The notes: generated by a model from the sequence alone, not told the origin. A DNA stretch of 64,000 bases from Asterella californica (GCA_036924285.1 JAYKYS010000009.1:9176001-9240000); one strand, 5' to 3'; counted from the stretch's first letter, positions 45,824 through 58,213 are shown. Numbers and translations: made by a program.

Positions 45824-46313
45824 CATCGTTATAGTCATTCACTTCGTGACTTTATTTTTGTTAACTATAATACTTGTTACTTTACGATTGTAAATTTAAA
45901 ATCACATTATTGAGAAAAAAGTAAAATGTGCTTATATGTATATAATCTCTTGAGTGAACAAAAACTGCAAATGTGACTATTAAACGATAAGGTAAAAACT
46001 ATGTAAAATGTAAATCTTATGTACAAGTGTAAATCTTATCAGTGTTTCATGAACAACGGGTAACAATTTCTTATGAACGAAAGTAAAACAGAAAAGATAT
46101 TCCATTGAGAAAACTTTTGTTGTGAAAACATTAAAAAATAGATCTTCATAATATAATGTTTTTCTATTTTTTCTATGAAAATATGCTTATATATTGTGTG
46201 ATAGTGACTACAACTCAATTTGATTCAGACCTTGATGCTGCGACTCTCCACGAAAATGTGACTATAACGTAATTGTGAATATATCGAGTGTGATTCAACG
46301 AAGTTTTACTGTA
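45814..46313. mobile_element. MITE of the TA-target type (Tc1/mariner or pogo-like)
   Basis: The left terminus CAGTCAAACATCGTT (from 45816) and the right terminus, complement CAGTAAAACTTCGTT (ending 46311), form imperfect terminal inverted repeats flanked by TA on both sides (45814-45815 and 46312-46313). The 496-bp interior is AT-rich and has no ORF. Size, termini and TA duplication fit a non-autonomous Tc1/mariner-superfamily element. Confidence 0.7.
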
Positions 46314-46374
46314 CTAGAAGAGTAATTTGTAAGCGCTAATGTGAGTGGCTCCTGGGCGCCCGACGTGGCGCAAT

Positions 46375-46379
46375 TAGCC
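46375..46379 (+). promoter_or_regulatory. CCAAT-type box upstream of the monooxygenase gene
   Basis: agCCAATgg lies about 570 bp before the ATG at 46948, in an upstream stretch without coding potential. It is a weak candidate element. Confidence 0.25.
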
Positions 46380-46947
46380 AATGGAAAGTGAAGGGAGCTG
46401 CACTTCTTCATGATGATGACGCAACACGTTTGCTGTTTCAGTGTGGTTGTTTTGCGTCAGATGCAAGGTTCTGCGGACACAACAACAGAATTCTTCTCCT
46501 TGGGAGATATGCGTTGACCACGATCTCTATTCGTCGGCTCATGACCTCCACACACAGCAGCTATGATGTTGTCGCGTGAGGCGCAGGAATATGGTTCTGT
46601 GAATCATAGTGAACATCTATTGAACGTAAGTCGATTACTGTATCCGTTTTGAAATGTTCGAGGATTTACAGTAGAAGCGATCTGATCATCGTTTTAAGCT
46701 CCAAATATATACCAGAACTCGGACTGAAATGTGGTAACCTGGAGTTTTTGTTCTAGTATTCTCAAGTCAAGAGTCGATCTCCTTGCTCTATCGACGCAGC
46801 TGAAGGTCGTGTTACTCACCGACGTTGAGTAGACTCATCTGCCGAATTCACTGCAGGGTAGCTTTAAACTCTTAAGGCAGAGAAGGTCGTGATCTGAAGA
46901 TCCCGACGAGTTCCAAATTCGACACGTACGGCACTGTGAATCAATCC

Positions 46948-48988
46948 ATGAAGTCAGGCCAGGATATCCCGGCATGGCTGTCGGAGTTCAATGGTGCTCT
47001 GCTGAGAAAGGACATACCCGGAGTGTTGGAGCTGTTCCTGGAGGACGAATGTTTCTGGCGAGACCTCGTAGCCTTCACTTGGAATGTACACACTTGTGAG
47101 TCCAAGAGTGAAATAGCAGTGATGCTAGAACAAACTCTCGACAGGACTGAGCCCAGCGGCTGGGAGCTCGATGGATCAGTAATGGACTCCGACGGTGTTT
47201 TGGAATCAGGCCTCAAGTTCGAAACGCCCTTGGCCAGGTGCCGAGGATACATGAAGCTGAAAGAGGGCAAGTGTTGGGTTCTTCTCACTACCATGTGGGA
47301 ATTGAAAGGCCATGAGGAGCAGGCAGGAAAGCTCAGGCCCGAAGGTTTGCCATACGGTGCCGTGCGCGACAGGAAAACATGGCTTCAGAAGAAAGAGCAA
47401 GAGGAGCAAGAACTGGGACATAGCCAGCAGCCTTACTGCTTGATTGTGGGAGGTGGGCAGGGAAAGAGATCCTCGAATAATATCCTGTTCACAGCTTGTT
47501 TCTTTCTAAAATTACAGCAGGAAAGCACCCATGGCCAACAGGACGATTGTTTTACTTCACCACTAGTGGTCAAAATCTCCACGACTCGACAGTTCGACCG
47601 TCTGTTAATCTAAACCCTGATCAGAAATGTTTTCAACTGTCAGAAGCATCGTCCTAACACTCTGTTCCTTGGATCGGATGCTTCACAATGTCGTGTAATG
47701 TCAGGCAGGAATAGCTCTGGGAGCGAGACTGAAGGCGTTAGGAGTGCCCACCATTATCCTGGAGAAGAATGAGAAGGCAGGGGATACATGGCGCAATCGT
47801 TACAGCACGCTCTGTACTCACACGCCAGTGTGGTCGGATCACATGCCGTACATGAATTTCCCCTCCACATGGCCATTGTTCTGTCCGAAGGATCAGCTCG
47901 GGGACTTCTTGGAGTGCTACGTGAAGTTGATGCGTCTCAACTATTGGTGCTCCTCAGTATGCACGTCTGCCAGTTTCGATGAGAAAGAAGGCCACTGGAA
48001 CGTGTCGGTGGAGAACAAAAGGACTTCGTCGACGATAACCTTGCAGCCTGTCCATCTAATTCTGGCCACAGGCTATTCTGGGTTCGCTAATGTGCCCCGA
48101 TTTAAGGGAGCAGAATCGTTCCAAGGAGTACAGGTTCACAGCTCGGAGTTTCGCAGTGGAGAAGAGTGGCAAGGCAAGCAGTGTGTGGTTATAGGGGCTT
48201 GTGTATCCGGACACGATATCTGTCAAGATCTATGGGAGCAAGGAGCGGCTGAGGTGACAATGGTGCAAAAGACTTCTACCTGCGTCGCACCTCTTAGCAT
48301 ATTCATTCCACCTCCTAATGTAGATCAAATTAATTCCTCCACTTCAGTTGTGGAGGACTCTGATATGCTCATGTTTGCCAATCCCTTCAAGCTCATACCT
48401 AGGTTTTTTATTCCTCTAAACGAGCAGATGGCTAAGGCAGGCGCCGAGTTCTACAGCCGGCTGGAAAAGACCGGATTCAAGATCGATTTTGGGGAAGACG
48501 GTTCTGGATTACTGATGAAACTGTATCGAAAAGGAGGAGGTTATTACATAGATGTAGGGGCCTCGGAGCTTATAATCAACGGAGAGATTAAGGTCAAAAG
48601 CGGTGTGAAGGTGGTGGAAGTGAGACCCAAGGCGATTCTGTTCAGCGATGGAAGTGAGATTCCTGCTGACTTGATAGTCTATGCCACAGGCTATACCAAT
48701 ATGCAGGAATTCGTAGCCAAGCTCATATCGCAGGAGATGGCTGACAAGGTGGGTTTGATCTGGGGTTTAGGCTCAGACACCCACAACGATCCCGGGCCTT
48801 GGCAGGGTGAGTTGAAGAATATCTGGAAGCCGCTTGTGCATCCCAACTTGTGGATTATGGGTGGTTCTTTGAATCAGTGCAGGCAGATGTCCCGCATCCT
48901 GTCTATCCAACTCAAAGCACGAATGGAACTGATACCGACACCAGTCTTCTGGTCCCCGAACCGCAGCAAATCATGGGACAAGTCTTGA
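46948..48988 (+). CDS. NTF2-like/flavin-containing monooxygenase, two exons
   Basis: Exon 1 (46948 to about 47460) encodes an NTF2-like N-terminal domain (L-F-L-E-D-E-C-F-W-R-D-L-V-A-F-T-W) and the start of the FAD Rossmann fold (L-I-V-G-G-G-Q). Exon 2 (about 47705-48988) continues A-G-I-A-L-G-A-R-L-K, then the FMO-type F-x-G-x3-H-x3-F (F-Q-G-V-Q-V-H-S-S-E-F), the NADPH-side V-V-I-G-A-C-V-S-G-H-D, and the C-terminal Y-A-T-G-Y and K-A-R-M-E-L-I-P-T-P blocks. About 598 residues, as usual for this group B flavoprotein family, which is common in fungi and bacteria. It would oxygenate a small, unknown substrate. ATG at 46948 is chosen; the upstream GTG is not used by plants. The 244-nt intron lacks a GT donor that would keep the FAD motif (see findings). 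It may be expressed or already damaged. Confidence 0.85.
47461..47704 (+). other. Intron of the monooxygenase gene, borders not canonical
   Basis: The protein-preserving junction is ...GGTGGGCAG | GGAAAG...GTCAG | GCAGGAATA, a GG-AG intron. The nearest canonical choice, GT at 47453 with AG at 47707-47708, stays in frame but removes residues from the GxGxxG loop. Confidence 0.55.
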
Positions 48989-51588
48989 GCTCCCTAGGAA
49001 CATAGAGGCTTTGCTGTGCCCGCTTCATTTTGTCCTAACTCAAGTTCTCAAAGTAGTGGAGAGAATGTCTTCTCCAAAAGCCTGGGGTTTTTGGAGATGA
49101 ATTTCTGTTACAAAACTGAGAACTGTAATCTAAGTTTCTCAAAATATGGAACTTTATCTCCCGCAACAGAATATTACCATCTTGTTAGTCTGTTAAAACT
49201 GATCGGAAGAAAAATTTAACTAAAATATTGTGAGATAGAAATGTGCACAGCTTTACTTAGATTTTAAAACTCGTACAGACAAAAAAGACTCAAACTACTA
49301 TATAAAAAATGTGGGTTAATATACTACTAATACATAACTACTGTCACCTCAAAGTGACTTACCTAATTCAATGTGATGTACCTAACTGTTATCACATTAC
49401 TTTTCACGTCAAAGTCATGTCACAAGTCACTCTTCTTTTTTTCTTTTTTTTCTTTTTTTTTTAGAGTTTAAAATGTTACCCTCTAATGATATTTAACATT
49501 TTCTTGTTATCATACTAAAATTAATGACAAATTGACGACATTCCAGTTGTACTTGTATGTTACAAGAAGAATTAGATGTGAGTGGAAAAAGTTCCAGAAC
49601 ACTCCTACGAGTTTGAAGCTAGCTGCAGTACTGGGATGGACATGACATTCTTTAGTGAGCCAAGTCAAGTCAACAACTTCCTTGAGGTGCTCGAATGTTA
49701 TTCATCAGTAGAAATAGAGGTTGTCGCACAATTGTCCCAATTGTAACAATATGTACTTGTAATGATTTCGTCCACATGTGGACACAGTGAACGACATGCT
49801 TCATAGATCAGGAATTAATTAATTTATAAACAAGATCAAAATTCTCCCAGTGAGTTCTACCCATTCTGGAAACAGTAATCAGGGGACGAGAAACTAAAAC
49901 AAGGTATACTCTGTAAACCATTGATACCATCTTCTCATCTGAAGCGAATCGTGCATATCGAAATGTGAATCGAAGTCGCAACAGCAGTCTGAAACTAGGA
50001 TGCGACTAGAGAGACTCACTAGTGGTTTAATTCAGAGAAAGGCACTGGAAACTCATGAGTACTAGACTCATCGGAATAAAGCATATTATCGAGTATACAC
50101 GAGAGAGGGTGAAAATATACACTCAATAAAATTTAGTTTATTTTAGTTTATTTTTCTAAGATAACCCCACCTGCTTTAATTCATTGCACCTAAAAGTACA
50201 GGACCGGACGATAAGTGAAATGATAGATGAAAGAAATAGTACGAATTAGTGTAGCACAGCACACGAATGAGCATAGCACACCGAAACCTGGAGGCATGGA
50301 GAAGTTTAAAAATCTAATTTTTTTGTTAGGTAGTACGGATTCCACTACCTTGAGACCAGAACGACACACATATCTAAAGAAGGTCAAGCATCACAGTAAA
50401 ATCCCTTCATCTAAAATGAACCGACAAAGAAGAAAAGAAGAAAACTGATTACCCAGAGCACTTGTGATCATACTCGAGCTTTAACCTTGAAAATAGAGAT
50501 AAATATATGTTTATCGTTCTCGCTATACGGATGGAGATGCTCTTAACAACTAGTATCAGGTAAGGACGTAGAGGTACAGTATTTGTTCGGTAAGTCGCAA
50601 CACTTCCGGAAAGCGATCCTCACGAAAAAGATATTTGAAACTTTCAGAAACACTCTCACCTCAGCGCTAAGCGTCTTCTTACAAGCATCGACGGAGTCTT
50701 AAACCCCTGGTATTGGTGTATAAAAACATGAAAAGAATATTCTTTTTTCCTCACAGTGTATTATGAATTCGAAAAAGAATTCTCTTTTGCTCAAAATAAC
50801 ACCCTGAAATCTTCCTTTTATACATTTCTCAATCAATGTTAAATAGTTTATTTTGAGACGAGTATCGAGGGTTTAAGCGCGTCTGAGTACGTTCTACCCG
50901 CAATGCTGCCCGTCACCTTGTGCTCACCCCGCTGCACTCGTCCACAAGCCGAAAGTTGGTGCACAGTGTAAAAGGTAATTACCCCGACAAACAACAAAGA
51001 CGACTGCCTGGTGGACTTGGGCTTGAATGGGCCTTACGAGCAGAGACGGCAGCCCGAAGAAGAAGCCCAACGGATGTAAGTGATTTCAACTGCAAAAAGG
51101 TGGTCCCTCCCACTTGAAAGTTAGAGAAAGGACAAGCGAAGTGAACAACAAGAAGAAGAAAACAGTGGTGGTGGGTCTGGCGTAGTTTGCAATAAAAGAA
51201 GTATTCTCTGTAGACTTCCAGCCAGAAATTAAATTAGTGTGTAGCGTACGTTGCAATCCCCCCCACTCAATTCCCACGCACTGCACTGCACTTCACTTCA
51301 CACGACCTCTTGCTGGAGTTTGCACAGCAGAATCACGTCCTAGGGATCTGTAGTTTCTCAATTCTTGTTGACGATTTAGATTCTACTTTCAATTTCCTTT
51401 CGTGCTTCGAAGGAGAAACTTGGACAGACTGACCTCTCTCTTCACCGGTGAAACAGACGACAAGTGACCTTCAGCGCGCGTGTGCGCGTCGCTGTCAAGT
51501 GGACAGGATCCTGCGGGGAGAGTCATACCGCCAAGGAAAGAGAGAGTCTTGTCCGTTGTAGATGTGAATAATTCCAGATCGTCCGGAT
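48989..51588. other. Intergenic DNA
   Basis: No gene is supported. There is a pyrimidine run at 49432-49462 and AT-rich sequence to about 50160. The part 51290-51420 resembles a plant 5' untranslated or promoter stretch (cttcacttcacacg), but no exon follows that I can define. Confidence 0.4.
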
Positions 51589-51605
51589 ACTGATAGAGTC
51601 AGATC
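51589..51605 (+). other. SINE target duplication, left
   Basis: actgatagagtcagatc (51589-51605) recurs as actgataagagtcagatc at 51772-51789 with one extra A. Confidence 0.8.
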
Positions 51606-51771
51606 TAGCTAACGAGCATTAGCTTGTTGGCAGCCCCATCCTCCCGTAGCCGGGGCGGTGTGGATTCGAATCCTCTTCCGGGAGGTCTCAGTCCGTGCAA
51701 GGGCAGCCGTGTTCGGCGGCAAAAATATATTGCGTCGCGGGCCTGACCCGCTTCTTGCTTCGACAAAAAAA
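51606..51771 (+). mobile_element. tRNA-derived SINE (166 bp)
   Basis: The unit has a box A-like TAGCTAACGAG at the start, a box B-like GATTCGAATCC near 51663-51673, and an A-run of eight at 51764-51771. It is flanked by a 17-18 bp target duplication. This is the standard layout of a plant SINE mobilised by LINE enzymes. The tRNA of origin is not clear. Confidence 0.8.
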
Positions 51772-51789
51772 ACTGATAAGAGTCAGATC

Positions 51790-52417
51790 CCCGAAAACGC
51801 ATGGTTTGTGTTGGAGCCCGATCCATGTGGTTCGGGCTCCCAGGAGAAACCCGACTTGAGCAAGCAGCTGCAACCGTCTTTCCGATGCTGACACTCGAGA
51901 GAAGGAGAGTCCCAGGAAAAATCCGCACTGCGCTTGCTGTCATTTCAGTCCTGGATCTCTGGGTCAACGACTTGAGTCAGTCAGTCATCTGGCAGTACAC
52001 TGTGTGAGGTACTAGCACACGTAATGGGAAAGAGATGTGTGGTGTTACATGTGCATGACGCTCGGGTAGCAACACCTGTATCGGACCACTTTGGCCGATT
52101 CGGGGCCCACATGATCATGAGATCCCAAGATACCGTTCATACTTGTGGACAAGAAAATGAACCGCTCGCTTCATGCCAAGTTCTCGAGCGTAATGAGGAA
52201 TTCATGTGCTCGACGTGGACTGGGAACAGCGTTTCGTCTAAGGAAGAAAGCGTCGAATATTTATGCAACTCCACCCTCCCATACAGCTATGGTTTCAGTT
52301 GATCATGTTTAGCTTGATGAAGGTCTGATTCTCGTACTCTGACCGTGAACTTGGTCGAACGGCAATTCAAGCTCCATCCAAGTTCTACATCCAAGCTTGT
52401 ACTAGATCCGCTGACAG
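51790..52417. other. DNA between the SINE and the chromovirus
   Basis: Short ORFs (51801-52007, 52024-52302) lack any recognisable domain. The stretch may be upstream or exon sequence of a gene disrupted by the chromovirus, but nothing proves this. Confidence 0.3.
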
Positions 52418-53381
52418 TGTAACACCTTTTGCTTTTTCTCCAAACCAGATGGCATTCGGGCAGTGATTAACCCAAAGTGGCAGCTGCATGGTCAAAAAGC
52501 AGGCTCAAGAGACTAGATAAAAGGGTGTCGCGAGCCCTCAAGGGGGCATTCTCAGTTTTTCAGTTTTGGAGAGAGCACTCTTGGTGGAGACTGTATTTTC
52601 AGTGTAGTGTGTGTACATTGTCTTTGAGTTCAGAAGTCAAGAGCTAGAACTGATGCATATCAAGCTCCTTGGAGAGCAGATTTGAAGAGGGACCTTGGAG
52701 AGCAGATTTGAAGAGGGACCTTGAGAGCAGACTTGGGGTGTTGATTAGGGCGCTGACTTGGGGTCTGATATGTTGAGTAATAGAAATCGAGGCGTTCAGA
52801 GTGAAATTAGGTTCTCTGGTGAAGTCTTAGTTCTAGAGTTGCTGAGTAGTGAAGGATTGCCGGTCCAAGAGCGCTGCGTGACCTTGTCAGCAAGTAATGC
52901 CATGTAATGTATATGAGCCCGTGACTTTCTCCATTCTGATAAGTAGGCTTGAGTTGTGTGCTAAAACTGAGTTGGGCGCATCTGGTGTCGTGTTGACTTC
53001 ATTTCGGTGTAATTGCTTTGCCTTCCTACTTCCTAGCATCTACTAGGTCTCCTAGTCTTGGCGGTTGCTCCTTGTGGGTCCTGGCGTTCCGACTTGATCA
53101 CCAGTAGCGGAAGCGCTGCCCAAATTTTATGCAACCCAGGTCTAGAATAGTTCCACCTGTATTTAGCAACCTAAGATTGACCAGAGACCTACAAAAGACT
53201 AGTTGGTTATTCAAAACCCGTTCAACAGTTATCAAATCCTCGGTGCTCATTAGTGGATAGTTTAACGAACTGGATCTGGAGACACAAATAAAGTATACAG
53301 GTCTCTAGGGAGGTTCACGTTCGGCAGTTCATTGGTTAGAGATTAAGGAATCTGTTCCGAGATCTGCGGTAGAACGTTACA
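52418..53381 (+). repeat. 5' LTR of the chromovirus (964 bp)
   Basis: Runs TGTAACACC to ACGTTACA with TGTAAC/GTTACA terminal inverted repeats. A TATA-like AGATAAAAGG lies near 52515-52524, and a 26-bp phrase (cttggagagcagatttgaag plus agggac) is repeated in tandem near 52668-52720. Confidence 0.95.
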
Positions 53382-53382
53382 G

Positions 53383-53395
53383 TTGGTATCAGAGC
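53383..53395 (+). other. Primer binding site, initiator Met tRNA
   Basis: TTGGTATCAGAGC follows the 5' LTR by one or two bases and contains TGGTATCAGAGC, the complement of the 3' end of plant initiator methionine tRNA. Confidence 0.93.
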
Positions 53396-53431
53396 AGGTT
53401 CAGGTTGAATCTTTGTTGAACACCATCGACA

Positions 53432-56400
53432 ATGGAAGCCGTGCCGACTGGGATGGACGAGATGCAGGCGTTTCTGAAGAAGTTGGAAGGCCGACTTGAG
53501 CAAGTGGAAGCTGAGAATAAGGTGCTTAAGGCGGATTTAGCTCAAGCAAAAGCAACACAGGAGAAAGAAGCAGAGGTCCCTGTACTACAAGCTGAGCAAG
53601 TCAAGGATTTAGCACTGCTGGGTGAAGGAGCAGTTGATGCTACTCAAGCAGATAAGAATGAAGATGGATCACAGAAGGTGCAAGAGAATGTTGCGGAAGG
53701 GAGCTCAGCCAAAGAAGGGCACAAGCGGAAAGTGAAGTGGGCTGAACCAGCGACACCATCAGCCTTCAACGGTGAGAAAAGCTTTTCCAAGTTTGAATTG
53801 TGGGTTACTGAGATGGAGAATTACTTGGAGAACTTCGATGAGCGCAGCTGGTTCACCTATGCTGTTAGTAGACTGGAAGGAGAGGCTAAAGAATGGTATG
53901 GAGGTCAACAGCGGATGAGGAGTTTGAATGGTACAACTCCTATGTCCACTTGGCCGGAGTTGAAGGATGAACTCAGAAGACATCTAGTACCGGTGGATGA
54001 AGCTACACAGTTTCGGCTGGAGCTCATTCATCTGAGACAGACAGGGAGTATCAGGCAGTATCTCCAGCGATTTTCTGAGTTGGTTACTCGTTTGCACATG
54101 GTGGATCGCACCGACTTGTTGTTTCACTTGAAGAAAGGTCTGCAGGGTTTCTATGCTGGTGTGTTTGATAGCTGGGTTATGTTTCACAAGTCCGAGGACA
54201 TGCAAGACTTGTTTGCATTTCTGGAAGCAGCAGAGAACACTAGGGAACGTAATTACACCGTGCAGCCTTCCAAGTTTCAGCGTGGAACAAGTGGTGACGA
54301 GCCTAGTCGAGGATTTTGGCGTAATCCTCAAGGACAGATAGCGTCCTCTCAGAGTAGAGGTGGTAGAGGACGTGGTGGTGGAAGATTTGGTACATCTGGA
54401 AGGGGATTTTCTCGTGGCTCTCAGCAGCGAGGAGTCACTCGTGGTCCTACTCAGACCCGACCTACTGGATCCTATGCATCCAATGCAGGATCCAACCAAG
54501 CTTCGACTTCAGGTGCTAGGAGCAGTGGCGCTAGCAGTGCTACACCTTCAAGAACGATCATCTGTTTTCGATGCGGACGAGATGGTCACATCGCTCGTGA
54601 GTGTCCCCAACGTTCAACAGCGAGCAATGTTCGTGGGTTGACAGCTGAAGAGACAACCAATGTGGAAGAACCAGTTGAGGCGACTACTGAAGCAGAGGTA
54701 TGTGCTAGTGAGCATTTGGTAGAGCATGGGGATTTTCTGCCGTGGATTGAAGTGAAAATAGGAAACCATCGGTGTTGTTTGCTTATTGATACTGGAGCAG
54801 ATGTGAATGTCTTGGATGAAAAACTAGTCAGGACCTTGGGGGTGACTAGAACCAAGATCATGAGCCCGTTGTTGGTAAGGTTTGTGCAAGGTAGCACAAC
54901 CGTTACAGAAAAGCTCATGAGTGTTCCTGTTACTGTTGGAGGGGTAACTAGGAAGCACGAGTTTTTAGTTATGAGCTTAGGTGACACGATGGAGGGTATC
55001 TTGTCCTGGTCTTGGTTACAAGAGACCAAGGCAAAGCTAGATGTTCAAGAAGGGAATGTCATTGTCATGGATCAATGGGGCTTGGGTCAACCACATCCAT
55101 TGGTCATCAAAGAGAGACCTAAGGAGCCAAACCATGCTGTCCGTAGGTTCCAACGAGCCAAGGTGGCATTTCAGATCTGCACAGCTAGACAATTTGGAAA
55201 GCAGATCAAGTCAGTAGATGAAGCTTGGGTTGCGGTGATGTCTAAACCCAAGGTGGAGACGGATGAGGAAGAACGTGTTGCTGCTCTTCCCATACATCCT
55301 GATATGCAGACATTGATTGAGAGGTATTCTCACCTAATGCCGGACCAGTTACCAACAGGACTTCCGCCGAGGAGAGCCTTGGATCATGCTATTGATCTGG
55401 TTCCTGGGGCTACCCCTACTGTAGTGCCATCAAGACGGATGTCGTTTGATGAGCTGACAGAGCTGAAGACTCAGTTGAAAGAGTTGGTAGCTCAGGGTAT
55501 CTTACGACCTAGTATATCACCTTATGCTGCCCCGGTGTTGTTCGTGGCCAAGAAGGATGGTGGTATTCGCATGTGTGCGGACTATCGTGCACTCAATAAG
55601 GTTACTGTCAAGAACAAGTACCCTCTTCCTCTCATGGATGAAACCACCGATCGGTTGGCCACAGGAAGGTATTTCACCAAGCTGGATCTGCGTTCTGGAT
55701 ATCATCAAATCCGGATCAAAGAAGGTGATGAAGAAAAGACAACTGTAAGGACGAGGTATGGCTTGTTTGAGTATACAGTGTTGCCGTTTGGATTGTCCAA
55801 TGCACCTGGTACTTTCTGCAAGCTAATGAACGAGATCTTCAGAGATCTCTTGGATGAGAGTGTTATCGTGTACCTAGACGATATCATCATCTTCTCATCC
55901 ACTTGGGATCAGCATCTAGTAGATGTTGAAATGGTGTTTAAGCGTCTAGAAGAACATCAACTCTATCTCAAGAAGAGCAAGTGCTCTTTTGGACAAGAGA
56001 GTGTAGTGTTTCTAGGATGTTTGATTGATGCGCAGAGCATTCATCCTAACAGGGCTAAGATTCGAGCCATTGTTGAATGGAAGAGACCTGAGAGTGTTCA
56101 TGAGCTCAGATCTTTTCTTGGGTTAGCCACATATTTTCGGCGCTTTGTTTATCAGTTTGCGCATAAAGCCGCACCTTTGTTTGGCTTATTACGCAAGACT
56201 TCCAAGGTTGTTTGGAATCCAGCAGCTGAAAGAGCGTTTCAAGGGTTGAAACAAGCACTGACAGAGATGCCCGTGCTAGCTCTTCCAAAGATGGGAGAAC
56301 CTTTCGAGGTTCACACCGATGCTTCCCAATGGACCATTGGAGGAGTGCTGATGCAAGGAAAGCATCCAGTGGCTTATGAAAGTCACAAGTTTTCAGAAAC

Positions 56401-58213
56401 AGAGGCAAAATGGCCCGCTCATGAACAGGAGATGTTCGCAGTTGTACATTGTCTGAAGCGTTGGGAGCATTATTTGTTACCAAGCAAGGTGACTGTTGTG
56501 ACGGACTGCGAGGGTAATACATACTTTCAGAGTAAACCTCGGTTGTCCCGCAAACAGCAGAGATGGCAAGTGGAACTTGCACGTTTTGATATCGAATGGC
56601 GGTATCAAAAGGGGAAGGAAAATATTCCAGCGGATGTATTAAGTAGACGTGTCCAGGCGTTAACAACTCAGGACACAAGTGAAGAGCTTTTGGATCGGAT
56701 CAGACAAGCATTGCCAGACGATCCGCAGGCTCAACGTTGGACCAGCCAACAAGGGAGAGATCCATTGGTACGTAATCTCTCATTTCGCAACGGCCTTTGG
56801 TTTTATAAGCAAACCAAGGTCTATGTTCCAGCTGGATCTCTACGGACACTAGTCATGCAAGAATGTCATGATTGTGAACTGGCTAGACATGGAGGGCAGA
56901 ATAGAACGTTACAACGAGTTAAAGAGCAGTTCTACTGACCGTCCATGTTGGAGGATGTTGTCAAGTATGTGCAGACTTGCTTGACATGTCAACAACAACG
57001 AACAGAGCGAAGGAAACCTGCAGGGTTGCTGAGACCATTGCCAATACCTGATAGACCTTGGGAGAGCATAAGTATGGACTTATGCACAGGTTTACCCGAA
57101 TCAGGAGGTTTTGATGCTCTGTTAGTTGTTATAGATCGTTTCAGTAAGCAAGCTCACCTCATCCCTTGTAGGGAAGCAGTGACGTCAAGAGGTGCCGCTG
57201 AACTGTTTATACGATATGTTTTTAAGTATCATGGGATGCCTAAAGACATTGTTTCAGATCTGGATAGGAGGTTTGTAGCTGATTTTTGGAAGGGTTTGTT
57301 TCGAAGGCTCGGAACTACCCTCAAGTTCAGTTCCTCTTATCATCCTGAAACTGATGGTCAGACGAAAAGGACGATCCAGATAGTAGAGCAAGGGTTGAGA
57401 AACTATATCATGCGAGATCAGAGTGATTGGAGCGAGCACTTGGACTTGGTGGAGTTTACATATAACAACACCAAGCACTCGAGTACAGGATTTAAACCAT
57501 TTGAAGTGGTTTATCGGGGTTCTCATGCACCTTGGACTCCTATAGCTCTGGCTACCAAGGGGCATGAAAATACAGGAAGGTCGAATCAGGATCCTCCAGA
57601 TCTAGAGACTTTCATACGTGTTCAGGGTACTGTGTTTCAAGAAGCCAAGAAACAAATGGAGAAGGCACAACAACGGTATGCTAAGTATGCAAACCGTGGT
57701 AGGCAAGATTTACAATTCGAAGAAGGACAGAGAGTCTGGTTGAGAACCAAGAACTTCAGAATCCCAGCAGGGGTGGATTTAGCCAAGAAGCTTCTTCCAA
57801 AGTGGGCAGGACCGTTCCTGATCGAGAAAAAGTTAGGTCCTGTGACCTATAAGTTACGTTTTCCAGCTAGTATGAAGCACTATCACCCCATCATTCATGT
57901 TTCTAACTTAAAGATGTTTCGTGAGGAACTAGAGTCGTTGCCAGGAAGATATCAGAAATGGCATCCAGTGTTAGAAGCATTACCAAGAGCTGATGATCTT
58001 GAGTTGATTGAGATAGTAGATCATCGAGCATCACCGAATCCAGATGGAGCTGGAGAACCCGTTACTCAATACCTATGTCGTTGGACAGGTAGAGTTCCGG
58101 GATTGGTAAGTGAAGCTTGGGAGTACCTAGATGATCTAGCGTTGTACAAGTTTCAAGAACCACTGCGAAGATATTTTGTGAGACGACAATCTGCAGTGGT
58201 TTCTTCCAGCTAA
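53432..58213 (+). pseudogene. gag-pol: Gag-Pol polyprotein of the chromovirus, stop in integrase
   Basis: One frame runs from ATG 53432 to TAA 58213 with a single TGA at 56936-56938. In order: coiled coil (residues 5-40), Gag domain (about 120-270), R/G-rich stretch, CCHC knuckle C-F-R-C-x4-H-x4-C (about 378), protease L-I-D-T-G-A-D (about 450), RT with Y-L-D-D (about 814), RNase H (V-H-T-D-A-S, about 960), integrase and a chromodomain-like end (E-I-V-D-H-R...Y-L-C-R-W-T-G...S-E-A-W-E-Y-L). The stop falls at F-Y-stop-P-S-M, where relatives have W (TGG to TGA), between the two halves of the integrase zinc finger. In the integrase core the usual G-Q-T-E reads G-Q-T-K, replacing the catalytic glutamate. 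Integration by this copy's own enzyme is not expected. Confidence 0.94.

Noticed and set aside
51640..51695. A complete tRNA around GGATTCGAATCC
   Set aside because: The T-stem does not pair properly and the A-tail and target duplication show a SINE.
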